Assembly (NCBI GenBank): GCA_013911065.1
Contig: JACERV010000017.1
Span: forward strand, 1 to 64,000
Length of the DNA stretch: 64,000 bases
Source of the DNA: Ruminococcus sp.
Lineage (GTDB): Bacteria > Bacillota > Clostridia > Lachnospirales > Lachnospiraceae
Reading direction: 5' to 3'
In this document: positions 42,525 to 51,627 of the stretch, piece by piece
Numbering within the stretch: position 1 is the first letter of the stretch
Layout: each line of letters starts with the position of its first letter
Made by a program: the position numbers and the translations under genes
Notes under the pieces: model-generated
What the model was told of the DNA's origin: nothing
Database searches by the model: none
The model's input: only the letters and a program-made list of their open reading frames with translations

Positions 42525-43511
42525 TTAGCCGGCATAGTGCAGCTTATAATCCTCAGTTATAAATATGGCACTGATTTCATCCAGGCTTTCTATCAGAGCA
42601 GTTCCCTGTTCCAGCCCCAAGGCAAAGCAGGCGGTGCTTAATCCGTCCCCATCCACGGAAAGGTCTGAGATAATTGTTACTTGCAGGAGATGATTATCAA
42701 AGGGGTAACCTGTGAAAGGATTCAGGAGATGGTGATAAATTTTTCCATTCTTTTCAAAGTATCTTTCGTAGGTACCGGAGGAAACTACGGACTTTCCGTT
42801 AACATCCACACTGGTCATTACTGTATTTCGTTCATCAAATGGTCTCTGTATTCCAACATGGAAGTTTTCACCGCTCGCTTTTCCCCCTACAGCCAGTATA
42901 TTGCCGCCCAGATTAATCAAGGCATGCTCAATCCCCTGTTCTATCAGATAGGCTTTCAATTCATCTGCGATAAATCCTTTTGCAATTGCACCCAAGTCAA
43001 TGGCAGCTTCTGGATCTTTCAGGCTGACCGTATTACCTTCCAGGACAACATTTTTATAGTTTATATGGCTTTTTGCCTCGTCAATAGCAGATTGGTCCGG
43101 AATATTGCCGGGATTATTTTTAATATCCCACAACTCACTTAATGGGGCTATGGTAATATCGAAGCCTCCTTCTGACAACTGGCTGTAATACAGACCTTTT
43201 CTTATTACTTCTGCCGTCTTGGCATCTACCTGCACCTTAGCGCCTCTGGCAGAATTGATTCTGGAGATATCGCTGGTGTCAATGGTTCTGCTGAGCAGCT
43301 GTTCGTATTGTGCACATATATCCTCGCAATGCTCTAAGATTGTCTCATCTGTGCTCCCCCATATTTCTATAGATATTACGGTGTCAAAATAAATACCCGT
43401 TGTCTTTATGGGATCTTCTAAAGGCGGCTTCGAGCAGGCGGAAAGGGTAAATATCAAAATCACAGTCAAAAGACTTATCAAAAACAAACCGGACTTCCTT
43501 ATATATTTCAT
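42525..43511 (-). CDS. apbE: FAD:protein FMN transferase (ApbE), lipoprotein
   Basis: A 328-residue enzyme that attaches FMN from FAD to a Thr in target proteins. The N-terminus is a lipoprotein signal with lipobox LSAC (Cys at about residue 26), so it is anchored outside the membrane, where the flavinylated domains of RnfG and RnfD lie. ApbE motifs are visible: DLGAIAKGFIAD, ALINLGGNILAVGG, and SSGTYERYF. It converges on the rnf operon, whose two target motifs it should modify. GAGGAAG precedes the ATG. Confidence 0.93.
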   Translation of the reverse strand: MKYIRKSGLFLISLLTVILIFTLSACSKPPLEDPIKTTGIYFDTVISIEIWGSTDETILEHCEDICAQYEQLLSRTIDTSDISRINSARGAKVQVDAKTAEVIRKGLYYSQLSEGGFDITIAPLSELWDIKNNPGNIPDQSAIDEAKSHINYKNVVLEGNTVSLKDPEAAIDLGAIAKGFIADELKAYLIEQGIEHALINLGGNILAVGGKASGENFHVGIQRPFDERNTVMTSVDVNGKSVVSSGTYERYFEKNGKIYHHLLNPFTGYPFDNHLLQVTIISDLSVDGDGLSTACFALGLEQGTALIESLDEISAIFITEDYKLHYAG

Positions 43512-43612
43512 AAACTTCCTCTTTTCCTTCGTGTTGTTGTACTAGTTTACTGATGTGGAACATACCGGATTATTATAGTCAATTTCCTTAAAAATTACAA
43601 TCGAACATGTGA

Positions 43613-43641
43613 TTGCATTCTAAAAGTCAATATGCTATGAT
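43613..43641 (+). promoter_or_regulatory. Promoter of ruvAB
   Basis: TTGCAT (43613-43618), 17 bases, TATGAT (43636-43641). CGAACATGTGATTG at 43602 has one good half of a Gram-positive LexA box and one poor half. Confidence 0.7.
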
Positions 43642-43679
43642 AGTGGCTGAAGGCAGCGAAGACATCAGAGAGGAGACTT

Positions 43680-44285
43680 ATGATTTCATATATTCGCGGT
43701 GAACTTACCGCAATTGAGACAGAAAAAGTAATTATAGATGTAGGAGGGGTAGGATATGGCATCTATATGCCGGCCCAGTCCCTGGGGCTTCTGCCCCCGC
43801 CTGGAAACGAGGTGAAAATCCATACATATTTGAATGTACGGGAAGATGCGATGCAGTTGTTTGGTTTCCTGACAAGGGATGACCTGGAAGTATTCCGGCT
43901 CGTAATCGGAGTCAGCGGAATCGGTCCCAAAGGAGGATTGAGTATCCTCTCCCAGCTTTCACCGGACTCACTGCGTTTCGCAGTAATGTCAGGAGATGTG
44001 AAGGCAATCTCGGCTGCACCGGGCATAGGAAAGAAAACGGCTGAAAAGCTCATTATTGAGCTGAAAGATAAACTAAGTATAGAAGATATCCTGAATAATG
44101 CTGTTCAGGAATCAGACACTGCTTTTGTACCGGGGAATTCTAATGGGATTCAGGCTGAAGCAGTACAGGCACTGGTGGCACTGGGATATGGAAACGCAGA
44201 AAGTCTGAGAGCAGTAAAACAAGTGACTCTGGAGAATCCAACCGTAGAGGATCTGCTGAAAGAAGCTTTAAAAAAAATATTGTAA
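43680..44285 (+). CDS. ruvA: Holliday junction branch migration protein RuvA
   Basis: A 201-residue DNA-binding subunit. It has an N-terminal OB-fold (MISYIRGELTAIE), two helix-hairpin-helix motifs (VSGIGPKGGLSILS and APGIGKKTAEKLIIEL), and a C-terminal domain (about 145-201) that contacts RuvB. Two RuvA tetramers hold the four-way junction while RuvB drives branch migration. GAGAGGAG precedes the ATG. RuvB follows 40 bases later. Confidence 0.96.
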   Translation: MISYIRGELTAIETEKVIIDVGGVGYGIYMPAQSLGLLPPPGNEVKIHTYLNVREDAMQLFGFLTRDDLEVFRLVIGVSGIGPKGGLSILSQLSPDSLRFAVMSGDVKAISAAPGIGKKTAEKLIIELKDKLSIEDILNNAVQESDTAFVPGNSNGIQAEAVQALVALGYGNAESLRAVKQVTLENPTVEDLLKEALKKIL

Positions 44286-44325
44286 TTCACCGGAAAACAG
44301 AAGTGAGGAAATATAAAGGGAGAGT

Positions 44326-45324
44326 ATGGCAAAGCGAATTATAACAACGGAAAGCCTGGAAGAAGACATCAAGATTGAGAGCAGTCTGCGCCCTCAATTT
44401 CTGAATGATTATATCGGACAGGAAAAGGCAAAGGGAACCTTAAATATCTATATTAAGGCCGCAAAAGAGAGAAAAGAGGCATTGGACCATGTACTGTTTT
44501 ACGGTCCTCCCGGGCTGGGAAAAACCACTCTGGCTGGGATTATAGCAAATGAGATGGGTGTAAATATCAAAATCACTTCCGGACCGGCTATTGAAAAACC
44601 AGGAGAAATTGCTGCAATCCTTAACAATCTGCAAGAAAATGATGTTCTCTTTGTAGATGAGATACACAGGCTCAACCGGCAGGTAGAAGAAGTTTTATAT
44701 CCGGCAATGGAGGATTATGCCATTGATATTATGATTGGAAAGGGTGCTGCCGCCCGTTCTATCCGGCTGGATCTGCCCAGGTTTACTCTGGTAGGGGCAA
44801 CGACAAGGGCGGGAATGCTGACTGCTCCTCTTCGGGACAGATTTGGAGTGGTCAATCATCTGGAATTTTATACGGAACAGGAATTAAAAACAATTATTCT
44901 GAGGTCCGCACATGTTCTGAATGTGGAAATTGATGAGAACGGGGCACTGGAGCTGGCGAAGCGTTCAAGAGGAACTCCCCGTCTTGCAAACCGTCTGCTG
45001 AAAAGAGTCCGGGACTTTGCCCAGGTAAAATACGACGGAGCCATTACAGAAGCAGTCGCCCATTATGCACTGGATATGCTGGATGTGGATAAATACGGTC
45101 TGGACCATATTGACCGGAATATTTTACTTACCATGATTAAAAAGTTCCAGGGAGGGCCTGTGGGGCTGGATACACTGGCGGCAACTATTTCAGAGGATGC
45201 AGGAACATTGGAAGATGTTTATGAGCCTTATCTGCTCAAAACCGGTTTCATCCAGAGGACTCCCCGGGGCAGAGTTGCCACGGAGCTGGCCTATGGACAC
45301 TTGGGCCTGCCTTATCAGGAATAA
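44326..45324 (+). CDS. ruvB: Holliday junction branch migration helicase RuvB
   Basis: A 332-residue AAA+ motor. Walker A is GPPGLGKTT at about 62-70, Walker [10 protein letters not shown], sensor 1 GATTRAG, sensor 2 near [13 protein letters not shown], and a C-terminal winged helix ([21 protein letters not shown]). It forms a hexameric ring on each side of the RuvA-bound junction. Length and motif set are complete. Confidence 0.96.
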   Translation: MAKRIITTESLEEDIKIESSLRPQFLNDYIGQEKAKGTLNIYIKAAKERKEALDHVLFYGPPGLGKTTLAGIIANEMGVNIKITSGPAIEKPGEIAAILNNLQENDVLFVDEIHRLNRQVEEVLYPAMEDYAIDIMIGKGAAARSIRLDLPRFTLVGATTRAGMLTAPLRDRFGVVNHLEFYTEQELKTIILRSAHVLNVEIDENGALELAKRSRGTPRLANRLLKRVRDFAQVKYDGAITEAVAHYALDMLDVDKYGLDHIDRNILLTMIKKFQGGPVGLDTLAATISEDAGTLEDVYEPYLLKTGFIQRTPRGRVATELAYGHLGLPYQE

Positions 45325-45431
45325 TAGTGGCTGTTTTATGTTATGTCTTCTAGCCCATCAGCGTAGTGATGGACTAGGTTGTGAACTGCCAGGAATAATA
45401 CTCCTGAGCAGGAAATAACTTGAAAAAGTGG

Positions 45432-45460
45432 TTGGTTTTTGTTTTCATATAGTTTATAAT
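45432..45460 (+). promoter_or_regulatory. Promoter of zapA
   Basis: TTGGTT (45432-45437), 17 bases, TATAAT (45455-45460), 28 bases before the zapA ATG. The rest of the ruvB-zapA gap holds a short hairpin (CCATCA/TGATGG near 45357) without a T run. Confidence 0.6.
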
Positions 45461-45488
45461 AACAGGTAAGAAACGCGAGGAGGATGCT

Positions 45489-45899
45489 ATGAGTTCAGCA
45501 AAACATTTCACAGAAGTCTTAATTGGAGGGAAAGTCTACACATTAAGTGGATTTGAAGGTGAGGAATACCTCCAGAAAGTTTCTTCCTATCTGAACCATA
45601 AGATTACAGAATGTGCCAACAGTGAGGGGTACCGGAAGCAAAGTGCTGATACCCGTAATGTGCTCCTTGCCCTGAATATCGCAGACGACTATTTTAAAGC
45701 GAAGAAACAGGGTGATTCCCTGGAGAATGATATCGAACTGAAAGATAAAGAGATGTACGATCTGAAGCACGAATTGATATCCGTCCAGATAAAGCTTGAA
45801 AATGCAGAAAAAGAACTGGCGAAGATGAAGGAAGAAAATAACGACTTACAAATGCAGATTGTAAAGCTAGAAACAGAGATGAAGAACAGGAGAAAATAA
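45489..45899 (+). CDS. zapA: Cell division protein ZapA
   Basis: A 136-residue FtsZ-ring stabiliser. The N-terminal globular part (about 1-65) has KVYTLSGFEGEEYLQKVSSYLNHKI and the conserved LLALNIADDYFK; the C-terminal half (about 75-136) is a long, charged coiled coil with heptads and ends in basic residues. ZapA cross-links FtsZ filaments. It is followed by a hairpin terminator, so it is probably a single-gene transcript. GAGGAGG is found eight bases before the ATG. Confidence 0.88.
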   Translation: MSSAKHFTEVLIGGKVYTLSGFEGEEYLQKVSSYLNHKITECANSEGYRKQSADTRNVLLALNIADDYFKAKKQGDSLENDIELKDKEMYDLKHELISVQIKLENAEKELAKMKEENNDLQMQIVKLETEMKNRRK

Positions 45900-45901
45900 A
45901 G

Positions 45902-45928
45902 ATAAGCTGTCTTGGGACAGCTTATTTA
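45902..45928 (+). terminator. Terminator of zapA
   Basis: Perfect 10-bp stem ATAAGCTGTC (45902-45911), TTGG loop, GACAGCTTAT (45916-45925), with a short T run. Confidence 0.72.
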
Positions 45929-45979
45929 CTTTCATGGTATCAGCCATGCCGCTAAGTGGTATGAGCAGGAGGATTTGAT

Positions 45980-48415
45980 TTGACAAAAAGGATACAAGGC
46001 AGAAGGGAAATTGAAATACTGGCGCCCGCCGGTTCTTATACTAGTTTTCGGGCGGCCGTCCTGGCAGGAGCAGATGCAGTCTATGCAGGCGGTCCCCGCT
46101 TTGGTGCAAGAGCTTTTGCGGACAATTTTACGGAAGAAGAACTGCTGGATGCCATTGATTATGCACATCTGCATGGGCGTAAGCTTTATCTGACAGTAAA
46201 TACACTTTTAAAGGACAGCGAGCTGGACGGCCTTTATGATTACCTGGAGCCCCTTTATTGCCGGGGACTGGATGCAGTGATTGTTCAGGATATTGGTGTA
46301 CTTGACTTTCTAAGAGAGCATTTCCCGGATATGGCTGTCCATGGAAGTACACAGATGACAGTGACAAATACAGAGGGTGCTCTGTTTCTGCAGGAGCAGG
46401 GAATAGAGCGAATTGTTCCGTCAAGAGAACTATCTCTGGAAGAAGTACGTGATATGGCAGAGCATACTAATTTGGAGATAGAGTGCTTTGTCCATGGTGC
46501 ACTTTGTTACTGCTATTCAGGGCAATGCCTGCTGAGCAGCCTGATTGGCGGCAGAAGCGGCAACCGGGGACAGTGTGCACAGCCATGCAGGCTGCCTTAT
46601 ACTTTGAACGGAAAAAAAGAGTATCTCCTGAGTCTGAAAGATATCTGCACCCTGGAACTGATACCAGAGATGATTGAAGCAGGCATTGACTCATTTAAGA
46701 TTGAAGGACGCATGAAAAAGCCGGAATATGTGACTCTTGTCACCTCTATGTACCGGAAATATACAGACCTTTACCTGCTGAAAGGAAAAGCAGGATTTCA
46801 GGTTTCCCAGCGTGACAGGGAGATGCTTCTGGATATTTATAACCGGGGCGGATTCAGTGAGGGATATTACAGACAACATAACAGCGGGGAAATGCTTTCA
46901 CTCAAGCGGCCCAACCATGCCGGAGTGCCTGCATTGAAGATACTTTCCCAAAAAGGACGAGAGATAAGGGGAGAGGCTCTTACAGATATCTACAAAGGGG
47001 ACATACTGGAAATGTCACAGGGGCAGGATGGGGCTGTTGAGAAAGGAAATTACACCTTTGGAAATGAAGTTCTAAAAGGAAAAGCAGTACAGATTCTCGC
47101 GCCAAAGGGATTAATTTTTCCAAAGGGAACTGTATTATACCGTATCCGCAGACAGGAACTGCTGGAGAGAATGCAGAAACTATACGAAGCAGGTACCGTG
47201 GAGGAGCCATTGTATGGAAGTTTTTCGGCTTCTCCAGGAGAACCGGCAGTTCTAACCGTAGGCTGTAAAGGATTTTCCGTAACAGTCCGGACAGAAGAAA
47301 ACACAGAAGAAGCAAAGAGCCAGCCCCTGGATGAAAACCGGATTAAAAAGCAGCTCATGAAGACCGGAAATACGGAATTTGTCTTTGAAACATTGGATAT
47401 TGCAGTGGAAGGTGCCATTTTCCTGCCCATGCAGCAAATCAATGAACTCAGACGCGCAGCTTTAGAGCTTCTGACCGAAGAAATCTGCGGGGCATATCAC
47501 AGAACCAGAAACAAACGGCAAGAAGCAGCAGAGCAGGGGACCGCTCATAAAGAAAGCAGAGATTTACCCGGAACAGAGCCCTGGCTGGCTGTTCTGGCAG
47601 AATCAGATGCACAGGTGTGGGCGGCAGCCGGATGTCCTGATGTAAAAAGAATTTATCTGGAAGCTTTTATGTATGAGGATTCTTTAAAAGAGTCGGAATT
47701 GAAAGAGCTATGCAGGGAAGCCTCTGACAAAGGAAAAGAAATTTTTCTTGCTATGCCTCATATTTTCCGCCGGGAATCAGTTTCCTTCTTTTCCAGGCGG
47801 TATGCTGCATTTCTACAGATGGGATTTGACGGTTTTCTAATACGGAATTATGAAAGTTTTCATTTTTTAATGAAACAGGGATTTGACAAGAAGGTTATAT
47901 TGGACCATAATCTATATGTATTCAATCGGCATGCAAAACAGTTCTGGAACAAGCAAGGAGTGCATTCGTTTACCGCACCTGTTGAATTGAACAGAGCAGA
48001 ACTGGGAAGACTTGGAATAACGCAATCGGAATTAATTGTTTACGGAAGACTTCCCGTGATGGTATCTGCTCAATGCATTGTAAATACAACAGGAGGATGT
48101 ACGGGAAGGCCTGGAGTCTTAAAGATAAAAGACAGGTATCAGAAAGAATTTCCCGTCAGAAATTGCTGTACATTTTGTTACAATGTAATATACAATACAG
48201 CGCCTTTGTTTCTGCTGGACCAGAAAGAAGATATTCTAAACCTGGCCCCCGCAGGAGTTAGAATCCAATTTGCCCAGGAAAACAGGACTGAAGCTGAATA
48301 TATTCTCAAAACATACAGAGATATTTATCTTGGAGAGAAGGGGCTCCCGCACATGCACAGGGAGACAGCAGATATGGAATTTACCAGAGGACACTTTAGA
48401 CGGGGAATAATTTAG
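45980..48415 (+). CDS. U32 family (RlhA/YrrO-like) protein with DUF3656
   Basis: An 811-residue protein. The N-terminal barrel (about 1-300) has the U32 signature ECFVHGALCYCYSGQCLLSS and further Cys residues (RGQCAQPC). The central region (about 300-480) matches the DUF3656 extension. The C-terminal third repeats a U32-like barrel and has another Cys set (FPVRNCCTFCYN). Members of this group include RlhA, which hydroxylates 23S rRNA C2501 using iron and prephenate-related chemistry, and TrhP; older annotations call them peptidases. The start codon is TTG, preceded by AGGAGG at seven bases. It leads a unit with the FtsW-like gene 13 bases later. Confidence 0.87.
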   Translation: MTKRIQGRREIEILAPAGSYTSFRAAVLAGADAVYAGGPRFGARAFADNFTEEELLDAIDYAHLHGRKLYLTVNTLLKDSELDGLYDYLEPLYCRGLDAVIVQDIGVLDFLREHFPDMAVHGSTQMTVTNTEGALFLQEQGIERIVPSRELSLEEVRDMAEHTNLEIECFVHGALCYCYSGQCLLSSLIGGRSGNRGQCAQPCRLPYTLNGKKEYLLSLKDICTLELIPEMIEAGIDSFKIEGRMKKPEYVTLVTSMYRKYTDLYLLKGKAGFQVSQRDREMLLDIYNRGGFSEGYYRQHNSGEMLSLKRPNHAGVPALKILSQKGREIRGEALTDIYKGDILEMSQGQDGAVEKGNYTFGNEVLKGKAVQILAPKGLIFPKGTVLYRIRRQELLERMQKLYEAGTVEEPLYGSFSASPGEPAVLTVGCKGFSVTVRTEENTEEAKSQPLDENRIKKQLMKTGNTEFVFETLDIAVEGAIFLPMQQINELRRAALELLTEEICGAYHRTRNKRQEAAEQGTAHKESRDLPGTEPWLAVLAESDAQVWAAAGCPDVKRIYLEAFMYEDSLKESELKELCREASDKGKEIFLAMPHIFRRESVSFFSRRYAAFLQMGFDGFLIRNYESFHFLMKQGFDKKVILDHNLYVFNRHAKQFWNKQGVHSFTAPVELNRAELGRLGITQSELIVYGRLPVMVSAQCIVNTTGGCTGRPGVLKIKDRYQKEFPVRNCCTFCYNVIYNTAPLFLLDQKEDILNLAPAGVRIQFAQENRTEAEYILKTYRDIYLGEKGLPHMHRETADMEFTRGHFRRGII

Positions 48416-48428
48416 AAACAGGTGAAAA

Positions 48429-49856
48429 ATGGTTAATATATTAGTAGAATTATCGAAATATATCATAATTATACTGATGTCAGTATACACATTTTCATGC
48501 TTTTCCGTATTCGCACAGGAATATGAGGAAGATAAAAAATGGATACTGATACGTCAGAACGTACTAATGTTTTTGCTCCAGTTTACAGCATATTTTGTAA
48601 TGTATTTGCAGACAAATGAACAGAAGCTTATGCTTTTTTATGGAGCACAGGTCTTGCTTTTGACTGCAGTGCTCATACTTTACCGGGTTTTTTATCCAAA
48701 AGTATCCCGGCTGATTCTTAATAATATGTGTATGCTGCTGAGCATTGGCTTTATCATGATTACGCGTCTCACCTATCAAAAAGCAGTAAAGCAGTTTATA
48801 TTTGCAATGGCAGGGATGGTTATCGGACTCATCGTTCCGGTGATAATACGCAAGCTCAGAGCTTTGAAGGACTGGACTTATATCTATGCAGGAACCGGAA
48901 TTCTGGCATTGGGCATCGTTGCTGTGTTAGGACAGATTTCCGGCGGTGCAAAACTAGGATTTACCATAGCGGGATTTGGAATTCAGCCTTCTGAATTTGT
49001 GAAAATATTATTTGTATTTTTCGTGGCTGCAAGCCTGAATAAATCTACAGAATTTAAAAACATCGTGATAACTACGGCGGTGGCGGCACTCCATGTACTG
49101 ATACTGGTTTTTTCCACCGATCTGGGAGCTGCCCTGATTATGTTCGTGGTATACCTGGTGATGCTTTATGTGGCAACAAGGCAGCCCTTATACGCTTTGG
49201 CAGGAATCGGAGGCGGCAGTGTGGCCGCCGTTATGGCATATCATTTGTTTTACCATATCCAGGTCAGGGTTTCCGCCTGGAAGGATCCTTTTGCTTCCTA
49301 CAGCGAGGGCGGATATCAGGTTGCCCAATCTCTTTTTGCAATCGGAACAGGAAGCTGGTTCGGGATGGGGCTGCATCAGGGACTGCCGGACAGTATCCCT
49401 GTTGCAGCGGAAGATTTTATATTTTCCGCAATCTCGGAGGAGATGGGTCTGATTTTTGCATTATGTCTGGTGTTGGTATGTGTTAGCTGTTATGTTATGT
49501 TTTTAAATATTGCTATGGCAATCCGCAACCAGTTCTATAAATTGATTGCTCTTGGTCTTGGAACCTGTTATATTTTCCAGGTATTCCTGACAATTGGCGG
49601 TGTTACGAAGTTTATCCCCTCCACCGGGGTTACTCTGCCGCTGGTCAGCTATGGAGGAAGCTCCATGCTGAGTACCATGATTATGTTTGGGATTATACAG
49701 GGTCTGTATATTTTAAGGGAAGACGAGGAAGAGATTATTGAGAAGAGAAGAGAGAGAGAATTTCGAAGAAGTGAGCCGTCAGAAAAGGCCCCGAGGAAAA
49801 AACAACAGAGGAAAAAACCAGCGTTTGAAGAAGTTCCGAAACAAAGAGTTCGCTAG
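48429..49856 (+). CDS. FtsW/RodA/SpoVE-family lipid II polymerase
   Basis: A 475-residue SEDS glycosyltransferase that polymerises lipid II. About ten to twelve helices, with the SEDS motifs GFGIQPSEFVKI, ASYSEGGYQVAQSLFAIGTG and the terminal KFIPSTGVTLPLVSYGGSSML. It has an unusual C-terminal basic tail of about 45 residues (many Arg/Lys/Glu, ending KQRVR) beyond the last helix. The adjacent class B transpeptidase gene is the expected partner; whether the pair serves division, elongation or sporulation cannot be told from the sequence. Confidence 0.9.
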   Translation: MVNILVELSKYIIIILMSVYTFSCFSVFAQEYEEDKKWILIRQNVLMFLLQFTAYFVMYLQTNEQKLMLFYGAQVLLLTAVLILYRVFYPKVSRLILNNMCMLLSIGFIMITRLTYQKAVKQFIFAMAGMVIGLIVPVIIRKLRALKDWTYIYAGTGILALGIVAVLGQISGGAKLGFTIAGFGIQPSEFVKILFVFFVAASLNKSTEFKNIVITTAVAALHVLILVFSTDLGAALIMFVVYLVMLYVATRQPLYALAGIGGGSVAAVMAYHLFYHIQVRVSAWKDPFASYSEGGYQVAQSLFAIGTGSWFGMGLHQGLPDSIPVAAEDFIFSAISEEMGLIFALCLVLVCVSCYVMFLNIAMAIRNQFYKLIALGLGTCYIFQVFLTIGGVTKFIPSTGVTLPLVSYGGSSMLSTMIMFGIIQGLYILREDEEEIIEKRREREFRRSEPSEKAPRKKQQRKKPAFEEVPKQRVR

Positions 49857-51243
49857 GGTAACTTATCTCTTTGTTGCTTTGTTTCTGGCCTTGATGGCCT
49901 ATATTGTGTATTTTAATATTGTACGCGCAAAAACTATTGTAAACAGTCCCTATAATGAACGGCAGGACGCATTTGCCGACAGAATTATACGGGGAAATAT
50001 CGCGGACAGAAATGGAAATATACTGGCGGAGACAGAGCTTTCGGAGGATGGGACTGAAATACGCAGTTACCCGTACGGAGCAGTATTCGCCCACGTCATT
50101 GGATATAGTTATCCGTCTGCAGGAAAAAGCGGCCTGGAGTCAGTGGAAAACTTCGAATTACTTACCTCCAACGCCTTTTTCGTACAAAAACTGATTAATG
50201 AGTTTAAAGATGAAAAAAATATGGGGGATACCGTTGTCACAACCCTGGATGCAGATTTACAGCAGGCTGCTTACGATGCACTTGGCAGCAATAAAGGGGC
50301 TGTGGTTGTGATGGAAGCAAGCACAGGTAAAATTTTAGCTATGGTTTCCGGCCCTTCTTATGACCCTAACAGTGTAGAAGCCAACTGGGAAGCCCTGAAC
50401 TCAGATGACAGCCAAAGCCCTCTGTTGAACCGAGCTTCCCAGGGGCTCTATGCACCTGGTTCTACATTTAAAGTAGTGACTGCTCTGGAATATATGCGGG
50501 AACACGCTGATTATCAAAATTACAGCTATGACTGCGCAGGAGAAATTACAGCAGAAGGAACTACCATTCATTGTTTTGATAATACGGCACATGGGCTGGA
50601 GGATTTGAGAAGCTCTATGGCAAATTCATGTAATTCCTCCTTCGCAAACATTGGACTATCTTTAAATAAAACCGCCTTTCGGAATACGGCGGAAGAGTTG
50701 TTGTTTAATAAAAAGCTGCCTTCCGTGCTGGATTCCTCTAAAAGTTCTTTTAAAATTACGGAAAGTTCCAACAGTGCAGAGATGATGATGACAGCTATGG
50801 GGCAGGGAGAGACCCTGGTCAGCCCATACCATATGGCACTGATTACATCAGCCATTGCCAACGGAGGAACATTGATGGAACCTTATCTCGTTGAAAAAGT
50901 AACTAATTACACAGGGGCTGAAATCCGTAAAAATGTACCGAAAAGCTACCGGAAGCTTATGACATCAGACGAAGCCGCACAGTTAAAGGATTATATGAAA
51001 GCTGTTGTGGATGAAGGTACCGCTGCGCTGCTGTCCGGCCAGTCTTATACCGCTGCCGGAAAAACTGGTACGGCAGAATACAGTATGGATGATGGAGAGA
51101 AGACTCACTCCTGGTTTATGGGATTCACAAATGTGGACAATCCTGAGCTGGTTATCAGTGTAATTATAGAAGGGTACGATGGAAACGACGGTGCAAAGGC
51201 GGTGCCGATTGCAAAGCAGATATTGGATTCTTATTACTATTAG
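49738..51243 (+). CDS. Class B penicillin-binding protein (PbpA-like transpeptidase)
   Basis: A 501-residue transpeptidase. A basic cytosolic N-terminus and one helix (about 43-62) lead into a pedestal and the catalytic domain with motifs S-T-F-K (APGSTFKVVTAL), S-C-N (MANSCNSSFAN) and K-T-G (AAGKTGTAEYS). It resembles actinobacterial PbpA and clostridial partners of SEDS proteins. The TTG at 49738 has GAGGA eight bases upstream and overlaps the FtsW-like gene by 119 bases; a GTG at 49774 is an alternative. The overlap implies coupled expression and a physical SEDS-PBP pair. Confidence 0.88.
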   Translation: MRREERENFEEVSRQKRPRGKNNRGKNQRLKKFRNKEFARVTYLFVALFLALMAYIVYFNIVRAKTIVNSPYNERQDAFADRIIRGNIADRNGNILAETELSEDGTEIRSYPYGAVFAHVIGYSYPSAGKSGLESVENFELLTSNAFFVQKLINEFKDEKNMGDTVVTTLDADLQQAAYDALGSNKGAVVVMEASTGKILAMVSGPSYDPNSVEANWEALNSDDSQSPLLNRASQGLYAPGSTFKVVTALEYMREHADYQNYSYDCAGEITAEGTTIHCFDNTAHGLEDLRSSMANSCNSSFANIGLSLNKTAFRNTAEELLFNKKLPSVLDSSKSSFKITESSNSAEMMMTAMGQGETLVSPYHMALITSAIANGGTLMEPYLVEKVTNYTGAEIRKNVPKSYRKLMTSDEAAQLKDYMKAVVDEGTAALLSGQSYTAAGKTGTAEYSMDDGEKTHSWFMGFTNVDNPELVISVIIEGYDGNDGAKAVPIAKQILDSYYY

Positions 51244-51261
51244 AACCTGGCGGTGAATACG

Positions 51262-51627
51262 ATGCAGATGACATTTTACTGTGACTTATATGTCAGCAAA
51301 GACCTGGAAATCAAAAAAGAGAAGGTTTTGCAGAAGCTAAAAGCAAATTCTGCACAGCCCTTTATCTATGTGATAACCCTGGCACAGGGAAAGCAAAACC
51401 ACCTGGAGTTTTATTCCTCTCTGTTGCTGAAACAGCACATTTACGAAGATACTCCGCTGTTTGTAGTAGGCGTTGCCAAAGGGTATGACGGGGCTCTGCA
51501 CCTGATAGAGCACATTGTGAAAGAGATTTATGAAAAAACCGAAGATGCGGATATACGCGGTTATATTATGGAACGACAAAAAAAGAATACGGGGAAGGCA
51601 GAGTGTGAGAACGGATGTTATATATAA
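51262..51627 (+). CDS. Conserved-looking hypothetical protein
   Basis: A 121-residue soluble protein starting MQMTFYCDLYVSKDL. It has an alternating alpha/beta pattern and no signal or membrane segment. I do not recognise the family. It follows the PBP by 18 bases and its end overlaps the DUF2953 gene by 13 bases, so it belongs to the same operon. A GTG at 51253 is a possible earlier start. Its N-terminal half reads like a small alpha/beta domain (FIYVITLAQGKQNHLEFY, PLFVVGVAKGYDGALHLI). Confidence 0.7.
   Translation: MQMTFYCDLYVSKDLEIKKEKVLQKLKANSAQPFIYVITLAQGKQNHLEFYSSLLLKQHIYEDTPLFVVGVAKGYDGALHLIEHIVKEIYEKTEDADIRGYIMERQKKNTGKAECENGCYI

Noticed and set aside
43602-43615. LexA (SOS) box ahead of ruvA
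   Set aside because: CGAACATGTGATTG has one good half-site, but the second half (GATTG) departs from GTTCG at two positions; too weak to list.
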